Of a stretch of DNA of 64,000 nt, positions 39,348-49,287 are shown in pieces (the stretch's first letter is position 1; every line of letters begins with the position of its first letter). The position numbers and the translations under genes are program-made. Under the pieces are notes generated by a model that was not told where the DNA came from, ran no database searches, and saw only the letters and a list, made by a program, of their open reading frames with translations. Source of the stretch: Petrolisthes cinctipes (taxonomy: Eukaryota > Arthropoda > Malacostraca > Decapoda > Porcellanidae); contig JAWQEG010001559.1 of NCBI GenBank assembly GCA_033782935.1, positions 2,989,501 to 3,053,500 of the forward strand, written 5' to 3'.

Positions 39348-41210
39348 CACCGTTCAAGGTTCTTCAGTGGAATTACCGTGGCTTGCGTGCTTCTTGGGAG
39401 GAACTGCGCGTTCTTCTCTCTAGCTTCTCTCCTGCATGTGTTTCTCTCCAAGAGACAATGCTTGGGGACTACATTCCTGCCAGTCCTCCAGCATACTCTG
39501 CATTTTATTCCAATTCATTTGAAGGGCAGGGTCATCATGGTGGCTCTGCCATCCTATTTCGCCGAGATATTCCATGCACGAGCCTGGAGCTTGACACTCC
39601 ACTCCAGGCTGTTGCAGTTAATGTTTTTATGGACCGCCCGTACACTGTGTGCAGTCTATACCTTCCTCCCAGTGTTACAGTTGAGAGGGGTGATCTCAAC
39701 CATCTTGTACGGGACCTTCCATCTCCCTTTATTTTATTGGGTGATTTTAATGGTCGTCATCCTCTGCGGGGTGACAGTTCGGTCAACCCCAGGGGTGTTT
39801 TATTGGCTTCTTTTATTGAGGATGAGGGATTAGGGGTTTTAAATACGGGAGATGTGACACATTTTAATAGCCCTCCTGGGACTTTTACCGCCATTGACAT
39901 TTCCCTTTGCTCACCAGTGCTCTGTTGGATTTTACTTGGAGAGTGTTGCCTGACTTATATGGCAGTGACCATTTCCCTATACTTTTAGAAGGTAACAGGT
40001 ACGAACCACAGTCTCGTCTTCCTAGGTGGAAATTAGAGAAGGCTGACTGGCAGTTTTTTAGAGAGCTAACTTCTTCGGTCTCTTCTGTAGCCGATTTCGG
40101 TAGCTCTGACAAGGCTGTAACATATTTCACTGATATGCTCCACTCTGCTGCTCTCAACTCTATCCCTAGAACTTCTGGCTACTTTCCCAAACGTCCTGTC
40201 CCTTGGTGGTCACCAGTCTGCACCACTGCTGTACGGGAGAAGCGCGCTGCTTTCTCTCGCCTTCGTCGCAATCTTGGGGACCCAACTCTTTTAGAGGACT
40301 TCCGACGGGCAAGGGCTCGGGCTAGACGAGTTTTAAAAGAGGCCCGATGTGCATCTTGGAAGGCCTATGTGTCTTCAACTAATACTAAAACTCCACTCAC
40401 CCAAGTGTTCAGGAGAGTCCGTAAGATGGCGGGGAAGTTTTCTCCTAGTTCTCCACCTGTACTTAAGGTCAATGGAATTAAGATCATGGATGGTTTGACA
40501 GTGGCTAATACCATGGCGGAGGCTTTTGCAAAGGTCTCCAGACGTGACTCTCGACCTCTGGCTGTCAGGCATGAGTTAAGAGCCAAGGAGCGTAATGTCC
40601 TGGATTTCTCAGGGAACGAGAATGAAAGTTATAACCATATATTCACCCTGAGAGACCTGCATTCTGCTCTCTCTCTCTGCGGCAACACTTCTCCTGGGCC
40701 AGACAACATCCCATATGCAATGTTATAACACTTGGGTGAGGAGGCGATCTCATTTCTTTTAGCTTTATATAACAGAATCTGGCTGGAGGGTGTCTTCCCT
40801 TCTGGGTGGAGGGTTACTACCATCCTTCCTTTCCTCAAGCCAGGCAAGGACTCTGGTGTTGCCCTCAATTATCGACCAATTGCCTTGACCTCCTGTCTCT
40901 GTAAACTATTTGAAAAGATGGTGAATGTCAGACTGGTATACTTCTTGGAACTGGGTGATTTTCTGTCTCCGTCCCAGTCTGGCTTTTGTAAACACCGTTC
41001 GACTACAGATGCTCTGGTCAGGTTGGAAGCTGCTGCATGTGAGGCCTTTGCACGACATCAACACCTTGTCTGTGTATTCTTTGATTTAGAGAAAGCCTAT
41101 GACACTACATGGCAATATGGCATCCTGCAGCAACTCCATTTATATGGCCTGCGAGGTCGCCTTCCACGCTTTCTTAAGGAGTTTCTCAGTGGTCGCTGTT
41201 GCGGCGCCTA
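39348..41210 (+). pseudogene. LINE B ORF2, copy 1: endonuclease and partial RT
   Basis: Begins Phe-Lys-Val-Leu-Gln-Trp-Asn-Tyr-Arg in the -1 frame relative to ORF1. Endonuclease: Ser-Leu-Gln-Glu-Thr near 39447, Leu-Gly-Asp-Phe-Asn-Gly-Arg-His near 39738, and Gly-Ser-Asp-His-Phe-Pro near 39961 after a one-base frameshift at about 39915-39930. The linker follows. RT begins Thr-Ser-Pro-Gly-Pro-Asp-Asn near 40687, then TAA at 40726-40728 (Tyr-Ala-Met-Leu-stop-His). The same frame continues with Tyr-Arg-Pro-Ile-Ala-Leu near 40870 and Phe-Phe-Asp-Leu-Glu-Lys-Ala-Tyr near 41080. It ends before the catalytic YADD. Confidence 0.82.
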
Positions 41211-41767
41211 ATATCAATCAATCAATCAACCTCTACATATTGAGAACCAAAATGCGATCTACAACATTATCTCAGCCGTAGTTTTTCGAATCATATAATT
41301 GGACTATAAGTGATAAGGGAGAAAGGCCTATGTCATTAAAACTTTTTAAGAACGAATGAGAAGGTTAAAAATATGAGAAAGAAAAGATAAACGGTAAGAA
41401 AGGAGGGAAGGGCAAGCGAGAGAGGGATAAGACAGTAGGGAGGATGTGTAAGGTTGCCAGTTACTTGAGAGATACTGTAATATATATAGCCTATGCATAA
41501 AATTAGACCAAGTTTAATGAAAATGCCATATAGCGGCGCCTATTTAAGTTTAACATAGATTATTTTTAAGGAAATGCATATTTAAAAGAAAAAATCCCGG
41601 TAAATAGCTTAATGAATTTGTTGACAAATATGATTATTAAAAAAGTTAGAAAATTAAACCGTCTTCTGCCGAAAAAGAAAACAAAACAGCTGGGCTTGGG
41701 AGAAGGTGATAAATAGGGTGGACTACAAGTACGAGGGATTTGATTGATATTAGGTGGCGCAACAGCG
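41194..41767. repeat. inverted pair of LINE-tail-like sequences
   Basis: CGCTGTTGCGGCGCCTAATA at 41194 and the reverse complement of CGCTGTTGCGCCACCTAATA ending at 41767 form 27-bp inverted repeats around 520 bp of AT-rich non-coding sequence. They may be MITE ends or two LINE 3' ends facing each other, since LINE B tails carry the same TGTTGCG..CGCC-(AATC)n motif. Confidence 0.6.
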
Positions 41768-42019
41768 AGGTCATTTAGCACCAGGAAAAAGTGATAGAGA
41801 GGTGTGACAATAAGCAAGAATGAAATAGGAAGAAAGGAGGGACAGTTGAAGAAATATAAGCTAGTGGCGGGGGCCGAAGGGGCGCCAAAACCCTTAAAGT
41901 ATTGCCCACATCATTACGGGGCAAGCACGAGGGATAAAAGTAATACAGGGATAGCTGTCTAATATATATTCACTAGTCTATCGGATCCACTACGATGGTG
42001 AACAAAAGACAGTGCCTTT
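41768..42019 (-). other. possible LINE 3' UTR, minus strand
   Basis: Purine-rich on the plus strand with GGGGGCCGAAGGGGCGCC near 41868. Upstream of a minus-strand LINE tail at 41767 this would be its 3' UTR. No coding sequence is seen. Confidence 0.3.
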
Positions 42020-42188
42020 ATTTAAAGGATATAATGTAACAGATATTCTAATTATATTTGTTTGTTATTACTTTTCAACTAATCACCTTCATTTGTCTTA
42101 CCCTCTTCCCCCTCACCCTCGCCTCAAATCATCACATTTCTTCTCTCCTATATCCACCTACGTTAATGCAGTATGCACTTCTTTAAAC

Positions 42189-42612
42189 CCGGATTCTTCA
42201 AACTACGGGTCCCGAATTCCTCCAAACTGGGTCGCAGGCTCACAAAAATAAATACATGAATAAAATAGAATAATAATGTTCGTGACAATAAAATAAATAT
42301 GAAGATCATACATGAATCCACCTAACATATTTTTATAATCGAATATTCATATATTTAATTATCAATAAAACAAAATCATTGCACAAATATTAGCCTTCTT
42401 GAGAGAGAGAGAGAGAGGGAGGGGTCGGTGAGGCAGTGTTTATTATTCTGGTTAGAATTCCTTTTAATCATAAATATTACGTTTCATTTTCTGGCTTTGT
42501 ATTTTCTTTCGTTGATAATTCTGATCATTTGTAAAAGATCTTTCTGTATGGGTTGCGAGAATGATGTCATAGTAAAAACTGGGTCACGACTGAAAAAGTT
42601 TAAAAAACCCTG
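42189..42612. mobile_element. hAT-like MITE with 8-bp target duplication
   Basis: The ends read CCGGATTCTTCAAACT and AGTTTAAAAAACCCTG, inverted with mismatches. Flanks are CTTTAAAC (42181-42188) and CTTTATAC (42613-42620), an 8-bp duplication with one change. The empty site is visible in the inverted copy near 51665. Confidence 0.75.
42399..42424 (+). repeat. (GA)n microsatellite
   Basis: About nine GA units then GGGAGGGG, inside the MITE. Confidence 0.85.
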
Positions 42613-42860
42613 CTTTATACTATTGGTGATTCGATACCGTTCACAGTGTATGCTTCATTCATTCTTCCTGACACACGTCTCTCTACCAGGGTCTACCTGA
42701 TCATTCGTTACCCTCCTATATAGCTCCGCCCACATTTCTCTCCTCCTCTCCCACTAACATCCCCCCTCCCTCCACCTGCAACTGTTACTAGATCCCACGA
42801 GGCCCAAACCAAGTCGCTGATGGATGGGGTGTGGACCATTGATCTGTCCGGAGCTGTACG

Positions 42861-43496
42861 AGATCATCGACCAAGACCTATGTGGGACGATGTATCCAGA
42901 TTATCGCCACAGCGGCCACACCGTGAATCAATACAATCAGCACATCAGTGAAAAGCCATATATGTTATTAAAGAAATACTCTTCTTCTTATATACCAGGT
43001 AACTTATTATTTTTTTGTATTGTTAGATAAAAACCTGGAAGTAAAACGAATAGTAGATGTTCTTTTCATTACGTACTTATTATGAAGAAAAGGAAAAACA
43101 TCCCAAGCTGGAGATAAGACTTTAGTCAGTAATTATATTTTCCTTTTATTTAGCAGTGATACATATTTTTTCCTTAAAGAAGTTAATAAAAAATATTGAT
43201 ATAACTTCTCCATTTCTCACAGCTACACAAAGGAAATATATAGAAATGTTTAGAGACCACTGGGTATAGTTCCCCAACTTTTTTTGTCAACAATTATTCT
43301 GTCTGGTGAAAAGTGGCTGTTTTTTTTAGGTTTGTGACATCGGAAATTACCACAACACTGTTTAAAGCATCATGAAAACACAATAACATTCATGGCTAAA
43401 CACAGCATATTGAATAACGTTTACATTTCCTTAGTAACATGCTTTTGATACTTATTATTACTATACAAAATATATATAACTTTTTTTTACTGTATG
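42861..43496. other. non-coding stretch
   Basis: AT-rich. A 68-codon ORF (42824-43030) overlaps the dispersed repeat and shows no domain. Nothing else is seen. Confidence 0.4.
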
Positions 43497-43735
43497 TGGT
43501 TTGACATGTTATTTCTCATACTTATGCAAAGTCTAAGTTAAAGACTGTTACAGTCATTAAAAGTTACATTCTTCCAAGTTTCACTATGAGTGATAAAGTT
43601 TTTAGAGTCAGGAGACATGACAAAGTTTAAAGGAACTGTAAATGTTGAGGATCTAAACTGCTTAGGTAGTACACTACATAGTTGGTTAGAATATTGAAAT
43701 ATTTTATATCATCCTGTTTTATGCCATAAAATGCT
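43497..43735 (+). repeat. dispersed repeat, second copy of 7637-7880
   Basis: Collinear with 7637-7880 as described there; several small indels separate the copies. Confidence 0.6.
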
Positions 43736-44078
43736 GATTAACATGAATACATAAATGTTATACATAATTTATTATGGCAATTACCATGGCAATGCAATGA
43801 CTACGTCATACCTGACTCACAGGTCAGGTATCTAGGGAAAGCTCTCACCACCAGGGTTAGTTGATTAGGGTGTTTGCCGGGGGCTGGGGTGGGAAGAGTA
43901 TTGAAGAGATTAGAAGGCAACATGCCTGACAACGAAGCATCTTGCCTCGAAGGGAGGCCAGTCGAGAGTAGATGTCCAGGGCTATTGGTATCAATAGCCG
44001 ACTGGACGGTTTCTGAACGGATGTAGAAATATCAATAATTGACATTTGGCACCGGTTCTATGGCCGGGATGATATGTA

Positions 44079-44241
44079 CAGTCGGCGGCAGAAGTCCTGT
44101 CGCCTCACCTGCTTCACCGAGACAGGCAGTGTTCATAGACTCGAGAAATACACACGTTTTCTACACCTAATAATCTCGAGTCTATGAACATCGCGTGAAT
44201 CGGTGAAGCAAGTGAGGCGACAGGACTTTTGCCGCCGACTG
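44079..44241. mobile_element. mariner-like MITE, 163 bp, copy 1
   Basis: The inverted ends CAGTCGGCGGCAGAAGTCCT and AGGACTTTTGCCGCCGACTG extend into longer arms (CTGTCGCCTCAC). TA lies outside both ends (44077-44078, 44242-44243). The whole element folds into a hairpin. An identical-length copy is at 47673-47835. Confidence 0.9.
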
Positions 44242-44500
44242 TACAGTTGCCCAGCGTTCCGCCTGGGCCACCCCGCTACCAAAGGTGGGTAACTGCGATG
44301 GCAACAGTGTTTATGTTTGTTCGTGTGTTCATGCTCGGCAAAAGTTCGGATCATCAACACTTTTCTTCTGAAGTGAACCTTCATCCCATCGATGGCAGGG
44401 TAATATGGAGTTGGGTGCGACTTGACAACTATTGAAATATGAACTATCTCTGTCAATGACCATCTGAATACAGAGTTAATAAAGTGTTTCGAGTTTATTA

Positions 44501-44504
<4 letters not shown>

Positions 44505-44540
<36 letters not shown>

Positions 44541-44850
44541 CTTTCGACACTGGACATAGGCTTCATCAAGCCCGTTACCGTGGCCCAGGTCAACTGCTAC
44601 TCACACACACACACACACGTCACGACTTCCGAACTGGTACCCGGCCACAGAGGGAGGGAAGTGAGGGTAATTCCCAAATACTGCAGCTGTTATGGTGCCA
44701 GCGAGGGTGTTTTACGACGTTCGGTGGCCTTATAGTTAGTGCCTCAAACTCAAATCAGAAGAGTAAATATTCTCAGGCCCTCACCTGAGAGGATCGATCT
44801 CCCGACCTCCAGGTTACGAGTCCAGAACACTAACCATTCGGCTACCTCCC
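44505..44850 (-). mobile_element. SINE with tRNA-Thr-like head and poly(A) tail
   Basis: On the minus strand from 44850: GGAGGTAGCCGAATGGTTAG (A box), an anticodon-loop-like GGACTCGTAACC with CGT, and GAGATCGATCC (B box, fits GWTCRANNC). Then about 240 bp of unrelated body, a (TG)n tract at 44601-44619, the segment GACCTGGGCCACGGTAACGG and a 33-base A tail (44505-44537). The tRNA 3' half and acceptor pairing are missing, so it is a SINE and not a tRNA gene. RNA polymerase III would transcribe it from the two boxes. Confidence 0.8.
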
Positions 44851-46003
44851 CTTAATTTACGATGGTAAAAGACATTAAGTAAAGCGATTACGGCAATGAA
44901 ACATGAGGTGGTCAGTATCGATGAAGGTTTTTATCCTTGATTTCCACAGTTGTGTCTAAATGGGGAGATAAATATTTCAGGAGTAAGATGACTCTCCCAT
45001 TGCCTGACCCACCTGCATGAAAATGGTCGTACAGAAACTTATTGTTGTGTGTCACAGTTCACACTGATCAATGCCAAAAATTATATGACTAAATTCATAA
45101 TTAGATAACATAATACAGTATTTAAGTAGATTTTTTTTATTTTAAGCTGATGGTCTCGTTTCGTAGATGTAACACCTCCGCTGAGCGAGTTTGTTTGATC
45201 TCACTTACTGGTTCTCCCATGATATACAACATATAATACGGCTTCATTGTCATACTTGCTTGAAAATGATTACAAAGAGCAATTACATCTTCTATTCTAA
45301 GGTTCACAAAAGCAGATCAGCAATTGTGAGAATTGGTGAGGCTTAAAACATTGAAAAACGTCAACACAATTGCATAGTTGCCGTCAGCTGAAAAAAAAAA
45401 ATAATAATAATAAGTTACATGAAGTGGCTGCGCTCTGTCACAACGAACCATTTTCGATTTTCAATATCTCAATGTCCTATTTTTTTAAATTTTTTTTAAA
45501 TTTATATCCGTCTGACGAGTTATCTTATAATTAATTTTTGAATTCATTATCTAATTCTGTTAAAATTCATGACTGTCCATAATTTAATGTTGTACTGATA
45601 TATGGCTTGCCTTATTTAATCATGCCCCGGATCAAGAATGGTATTTCGTTAGGTTTAACAGAAACGGTCCAAGACAGGCGAAAAGTTAAAAGAGCAGTCA
45701 TTTACCGGTATATTTATTTTTATGCTAAAAATGAATAATGCAACTTATACCGTTTATCGGATGAACTCTACACTACAGAAGAAGAGTGTTGATAATCCGA
45801 ACTATCCTACACTGTTGCCAGGCACGTTACTCGCCTCTCGCAGGAAAATTGATAGCAAAATCTGGGGGGGGGGGGGTCGATGATGCTAGACCGAGTAGAA
45901 AACTCGAACAGACAGGAGTTTCTTTTTTTTTATCTTTCGATTTTTCTCTTTCTTTGCTCCCGAAACTCTATGGTACTGGTGACTTTTAATTTTGAGAAAT
46001 TTG
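44851..46003. other. non-coding stretch
   Basis: AT-rich sequence with a 14-base G run near 45864. No gene, repeat pair or element end is recognised. Confidence 0.4.
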
Positions 46004-46850
46004 TCACAGTTGTCCAAATTTCCACCAGTCCACAGTGACAGTGTATGGTGGGTTGGTAGGTGGGCTGTCAGTTCTCCTCCTCCTCTTCCTCTTCCTTATT
46101 GTCTGCCATTCCCCTCCATCTTCCAGGTCCATGTTGTCAGTGGTATCATCCTTGGTAGTGGTGTCAGTGGAACATGAACTGGTGTCGATGTCCTCATCCA
46201 TCTCGGGGTCCTGTTGGGAAGGTTCAGGTGGTGGTGGTGGTGGTGCTTTTCAGCAATTCCCCCAGTTGAGTGGGCGAGGCATAATTAAGAGGCGACGGGG
46301 TTGGGGCGGAATCGGGGTTGGTGATGCATCCACTCTGCTCCTCCTCCGTCGTTCCGGCTTGCTGCCTCGTTTCTTGGTAGTGGTGGTAGAGGCGATGCGT
46401 GGTTGTAGATCAGGAGAAATGGCTATTGATGGCAAGCCATTTCTCCTGAAGATGTCCAGGAGGAGGCCGGAGAGACGACCTAACCCTTCTGCAGCTAAGG
46501 CAACAGCAGTCTTGGTGCAGATGGTGACGAGGTGTGCTTGCTGCTGTCATCGCTGCAATGGCTGGATGTGGGTCGTTCTCATCCCACGGGCATGGATTGA
46601 GCCTAGGACCTGCCCACCATCAGGTTTGGCTACGTTGGTAGCTTCCACGCACTTCCTCAGTTCATCCACAGTGAAACACACCCCCACTCCGTAGTAATGG
46701 TGGAATTGGTGCCCTTCCTGTGGACGAAGTATCCTGGTTGTTGCTAGTTACGAAGAAATAGCCATTCAAATAGTTAACCCACTTTACCATGCCAACAAGA
46801 CGGTCGTCAGGGAAAGTGGTGGAGTTAGCTGTAGCTGTTGACTGGATCAA
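46004..46850 (-). pseudogene. decayed ORF, possibly LINE ORF1, minus strand
   Basis: Frames on the minus strand join up as: Phe-Pro-Asp-Asp-Arg-Leu-Val-Gly-Met-Val-Lys-Trp-Val near 46815, a middle part Cys-Phe-Thr-Val-Asp-Glu-Leu-Arg-Lys-Cys near 46670, basic and Pro-rich stretches near 46250-46435, and an acidic Thr/Asp-rich end with Gly-Glu-Trp-Gln-Thr-Ile-Arg-Lys-Arg-Lys-Arg (46004-46201). The basic-tail and low-complexity layout recalls the end of some LINE ORF1 proteins. I do not recognise a specific family. Confidence 0.35.
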
Positions 46851-47048
46851 GGCTGTAATTATTTACCCCCTCCAGACGGAGAGATATATGGCAGTAGAAG
46901 GAGAGGAGGGGAGGGGAGAGGAGTGTGGATCTGGAGTCGGGAAGAACTGCAACGCTGAGATGGATTTTAGAATGTCATTTTTGGAGATGGAAAGGAAGTT
47001 AGAAAGAAGTAGAGAGAAAGAACAGTAGAATATTAACTAATTGCTCAT

Positions 47049-47444
47049 GTGGCATCGCTGCTATGGGTGACGTTTGGCAACAACGTAACTCTTCTCGCCG
47101 CCATCAGTTGTGTTAATATTTCTTATTGTTGGTTTCCAGTCACTCTCGTGCCCCAGTTAGGTCCTGGTAGTTGGCCCCAATTAGGTCCCGGTAGTTAATC
47201 CCAGATAGGTCCTGGTAGTTTGCCCCAGTTTGGTCCCGATAGTTTACCCCAGTTACGCCCCGGTAGTTTGCCCCAGTTAGGTCCCGGTAGTCTTCTGCCG
47301 TCCAAGTTTGGTTAGGTAAGGTAGGCTAATTCCCAAATTCTCCATTTCCTAGGGAAATGCCATCGGAACTACACCTAGGGAGTATAAACAAGGCTGATGG
47401 GGAGTTGCGATGGTGCCAAACGTCACCCATAGCAGCGGTGCCAC
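47049..47444. mobile_element. MITE carrying a minisatellite
   Basis: Inverted ends of about 31 bp, GTGGCATCGCTGCTATGGGT at 47049 and the complement of GTGGCACCGCTGCTATGGGT at 47444. The sequence between them holds a six-unit minisatellite. Flanks give no obvious duplication. Confidence 0.75.
47150..47293 (+). repeat. 24-bp minisatellite, six units
   Basis: Units resemble GCCCCAGTTAGGTCCCGGTA plus GTTT and show a few substitutions each. The exact 24-base period continues for 144 bases. Confidence 0.92.
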
Positions 47445-47672
47445 TTGAGGGATTTGCCACAAGTGGCTGGGAAACAAATTTCGCTGGTGGCACGAGCAGG
47501 GGGCCAGAAGCGCGCACTAGCCAATCAGGAGAGAGCTTACCAATGACGTCTAGACTCCAGCGGAACACAATTTTTGAAGCGACTTTAGTAATTTACTATA
47601 AATATATACCACTCAGAAAGAAAACACCATATATAACTCTTGGTGACTACATGGCACAGAGTCTGAAACGTA

Positions 47673-47835
47673 CAGTCGGCGGCAGAAGTCCTGTCGCCTC
47701 ACTTGCTTCACCGAAACAACCAGTGTTCATGGAGTCTAGAAATACGCTCGTTTTCTACACTTAATAATCTCGAGTTTATGAACATCGCGTGCCTAGGTGA
47801 AGCAAGTGAGGCGACAGGACTTTTGCCGCCGACTG
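47673..47835. mobile_element. mariner-like MITE, 163 bp, copy 2
   Basis: Same ends, same length and same TA flanks (47671-47672, 47836-47837) as 44079-44241, with a few internal substitutions. Confidence 0.9.
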
Positions 47836-47837
47836 TA

Positions 47838-49255
47838 GTACTGCATAGCACTGAAGAGTAGGCTCGTGGTAAGTCACTACTCTACCCATCTAGAACTACA
47901 ACAAGATAATATCTTCATCAAGTGGGTAAAAACCACTATTACATTCCCCGTGACTCACATTTTATGTCCTTCTTCCCCTATAATTATTTATGTCGGTACA
48001 TGTATCATTAGAAAACCCTCACTGTTCATAAATCACTAATGGAAAGTAACTCATTACAAAATTAATAAGTTAGCTGACACAGTTCAGAATACTTTACAGA
48101 TGCTTTAATGCAACATTAAATTGATAATAATGGAGCTCGGAGAGGAAATTTTCGGCAATGACATTGTGAGAATGATAGATAATGTAATTTATAATATGAC
48201 AATTACAACTTACCTTGCCCGGTTAATTTATGATCTTCGTTGGTTGGCTGCAGCGAAGAAAGTATTCAGGGTTAACTCCCCGTTTTAGGCCCCATCCACC
48301 ATGCACATAATAATTTTTTTTTATGTTAAGGGGTTCTTCCCGATATATGTGTATTTATATAGATAACAATCTACTGGTGTATTCAAACAACCAATTGCAA
48401 ATTTCTATATTTATTCAACTCCAGTATGCCAACATGAATAAATTAAATTTCACACACACACACACACTCAACTCACGCTCACGCAACGCTAACTAGCTAC
48501 TCGCTCTCGCTACGTCTCGCTCTCGCTCACGTGACGATAGTCTAGCTTACGTTAACACTAGTAATTCTATCAATTGTTACGCAAGTTGGAATATTTTTCT
48601 AATGTCTCACACTTAGAGTCTCACAACACACTCGTAATTTTCTTCAAAGATCCAACTCCCCCTCACCTAATTCAGTCACTGAACCAGCGTCAATGCAACT
48701 AGTCAGTATACAACTGTAAAGCCTTGTGAATCGCGTAATATACAACGAATTCGGCGTTTACGTTGATCACTCCCCACTGCACACGTGGAGGATTGATCTA
48801 GGTAAGGGAAGCTGACGATACGAGTGTGTTCCCTTCGTGTGTGTCCTGTTCCAACTGACCCCAATTCTCCCTCCTTAACTGGTTCAAAATTTCTCTGACT
48901 CCTCCTCCTATCTTTGTTCGTTTTTCCTAACTGGCTACGATTGTACCCACTTATACTTTAGTTATACATGCAATTTCAATTTACCTATGGCGTACTAATA
49001 ATTCCCGATAATCTCCCTCCACTTCACGATCATTTGCAATACCATAAGTTACCCTGGGGTAGCATAATTTTATCAATACAAGATGTACTTAATGTACGAA
49101 CACCTATAAGACAAGATGTGCAAATTCAGTTGAAACCCGGCCTTCCTGACCCTTTTTCTAAATTTGGCTACTAATCCAGTACCTGCGGATTAAGACTACC
49201 TGCAGATTAACCCGCACCTATATCAACCCACTCCTGTCTCCTTTGTCTCATGAAT
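47838..49255. other. non-coding stretch
   Basis: No gene found. A (CA)n tract is at 48453-48468 and a run of CTCGCTCTCGCT-like words near 48500-48530. It might be an LTR of an unknown family; no TG...CA boundaries could be fixed. Confidence 0.4.
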
Positions 49256-49287
49256 GGAATATTCCAGAACATTCTCTAGAACATTCT
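49256..49287. promoter_or_regulatory. heat-shock-element-like array
   Basis: The bases read GGAAT ATTCC AGAAC ATTCT CT AGAAC ATTCT: four contiguous alternating nGAAn/nTTCn units, a 2-bp spacer, then two more. This is the binding pattern of trimeric heat shock factor. A further GGAATTTTCC lies at 49305. No TATA box or gene is placed convincingly next to it. Confidence 0.5.

Larger units (their letters stand above)
36864..41240 (+). mobile_element. LINE B copy 1, full 5' end, internal deletion in ORF2
   Basis: It begins CCCCCC with a 5' UTR of about 455 bp that has the same length in copy 2 (57716-58168). Intact ORF1 and the first two thirds of ORF2 follow. ORF2 breaks off in the RT at about 41195, where TGTTGCGGCGCC and (AATC)n appear. 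These resemble the LINE B 3' end (TGTTGCGCCGCC plus (AATC)n at 60514-60560), so the copy looks internally deleted rather than 3'-truncated. Confidence 0.75.
42020..42860 (+). repeat. dispersed repeat, inverted copy at 51380-51830
   Basis: Bases from AAGGATATAATGTAACAGAT to the GGAGCTGTAC block near 42850 recur as the reverse complement at 51380-51830. A hAT-type MITE (42189-42612) interrupts this copy but not the other, so the repeat predates the MITE. Confidence 0.8.

Noticed and set aside
39290..39350. Slippery heptamer for -1 frameshifting between LINE B ORF1 and ORF2
   Set aside because: CCCAAAA near 39327 is present but not in the required reading phase.
42824..43030. Host exon ending at a CAGGTAAC donor near 42998
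   Set aside because: The first part overlaps a dispersed repeat that also occurs at 51380, and no neighbouring exon or domain is visible.
44777..44850. tRNA-Thr gene on the minus strand
   Set aside because: The acceptor 3' strand does not pair with the 5' end, and the sequence continues into a SINE body with an A tail.
47150..47293. CRISPR-like array of 24-bp repeats
   Set aside because: No spacers; it is a minisatellite within a MITE.
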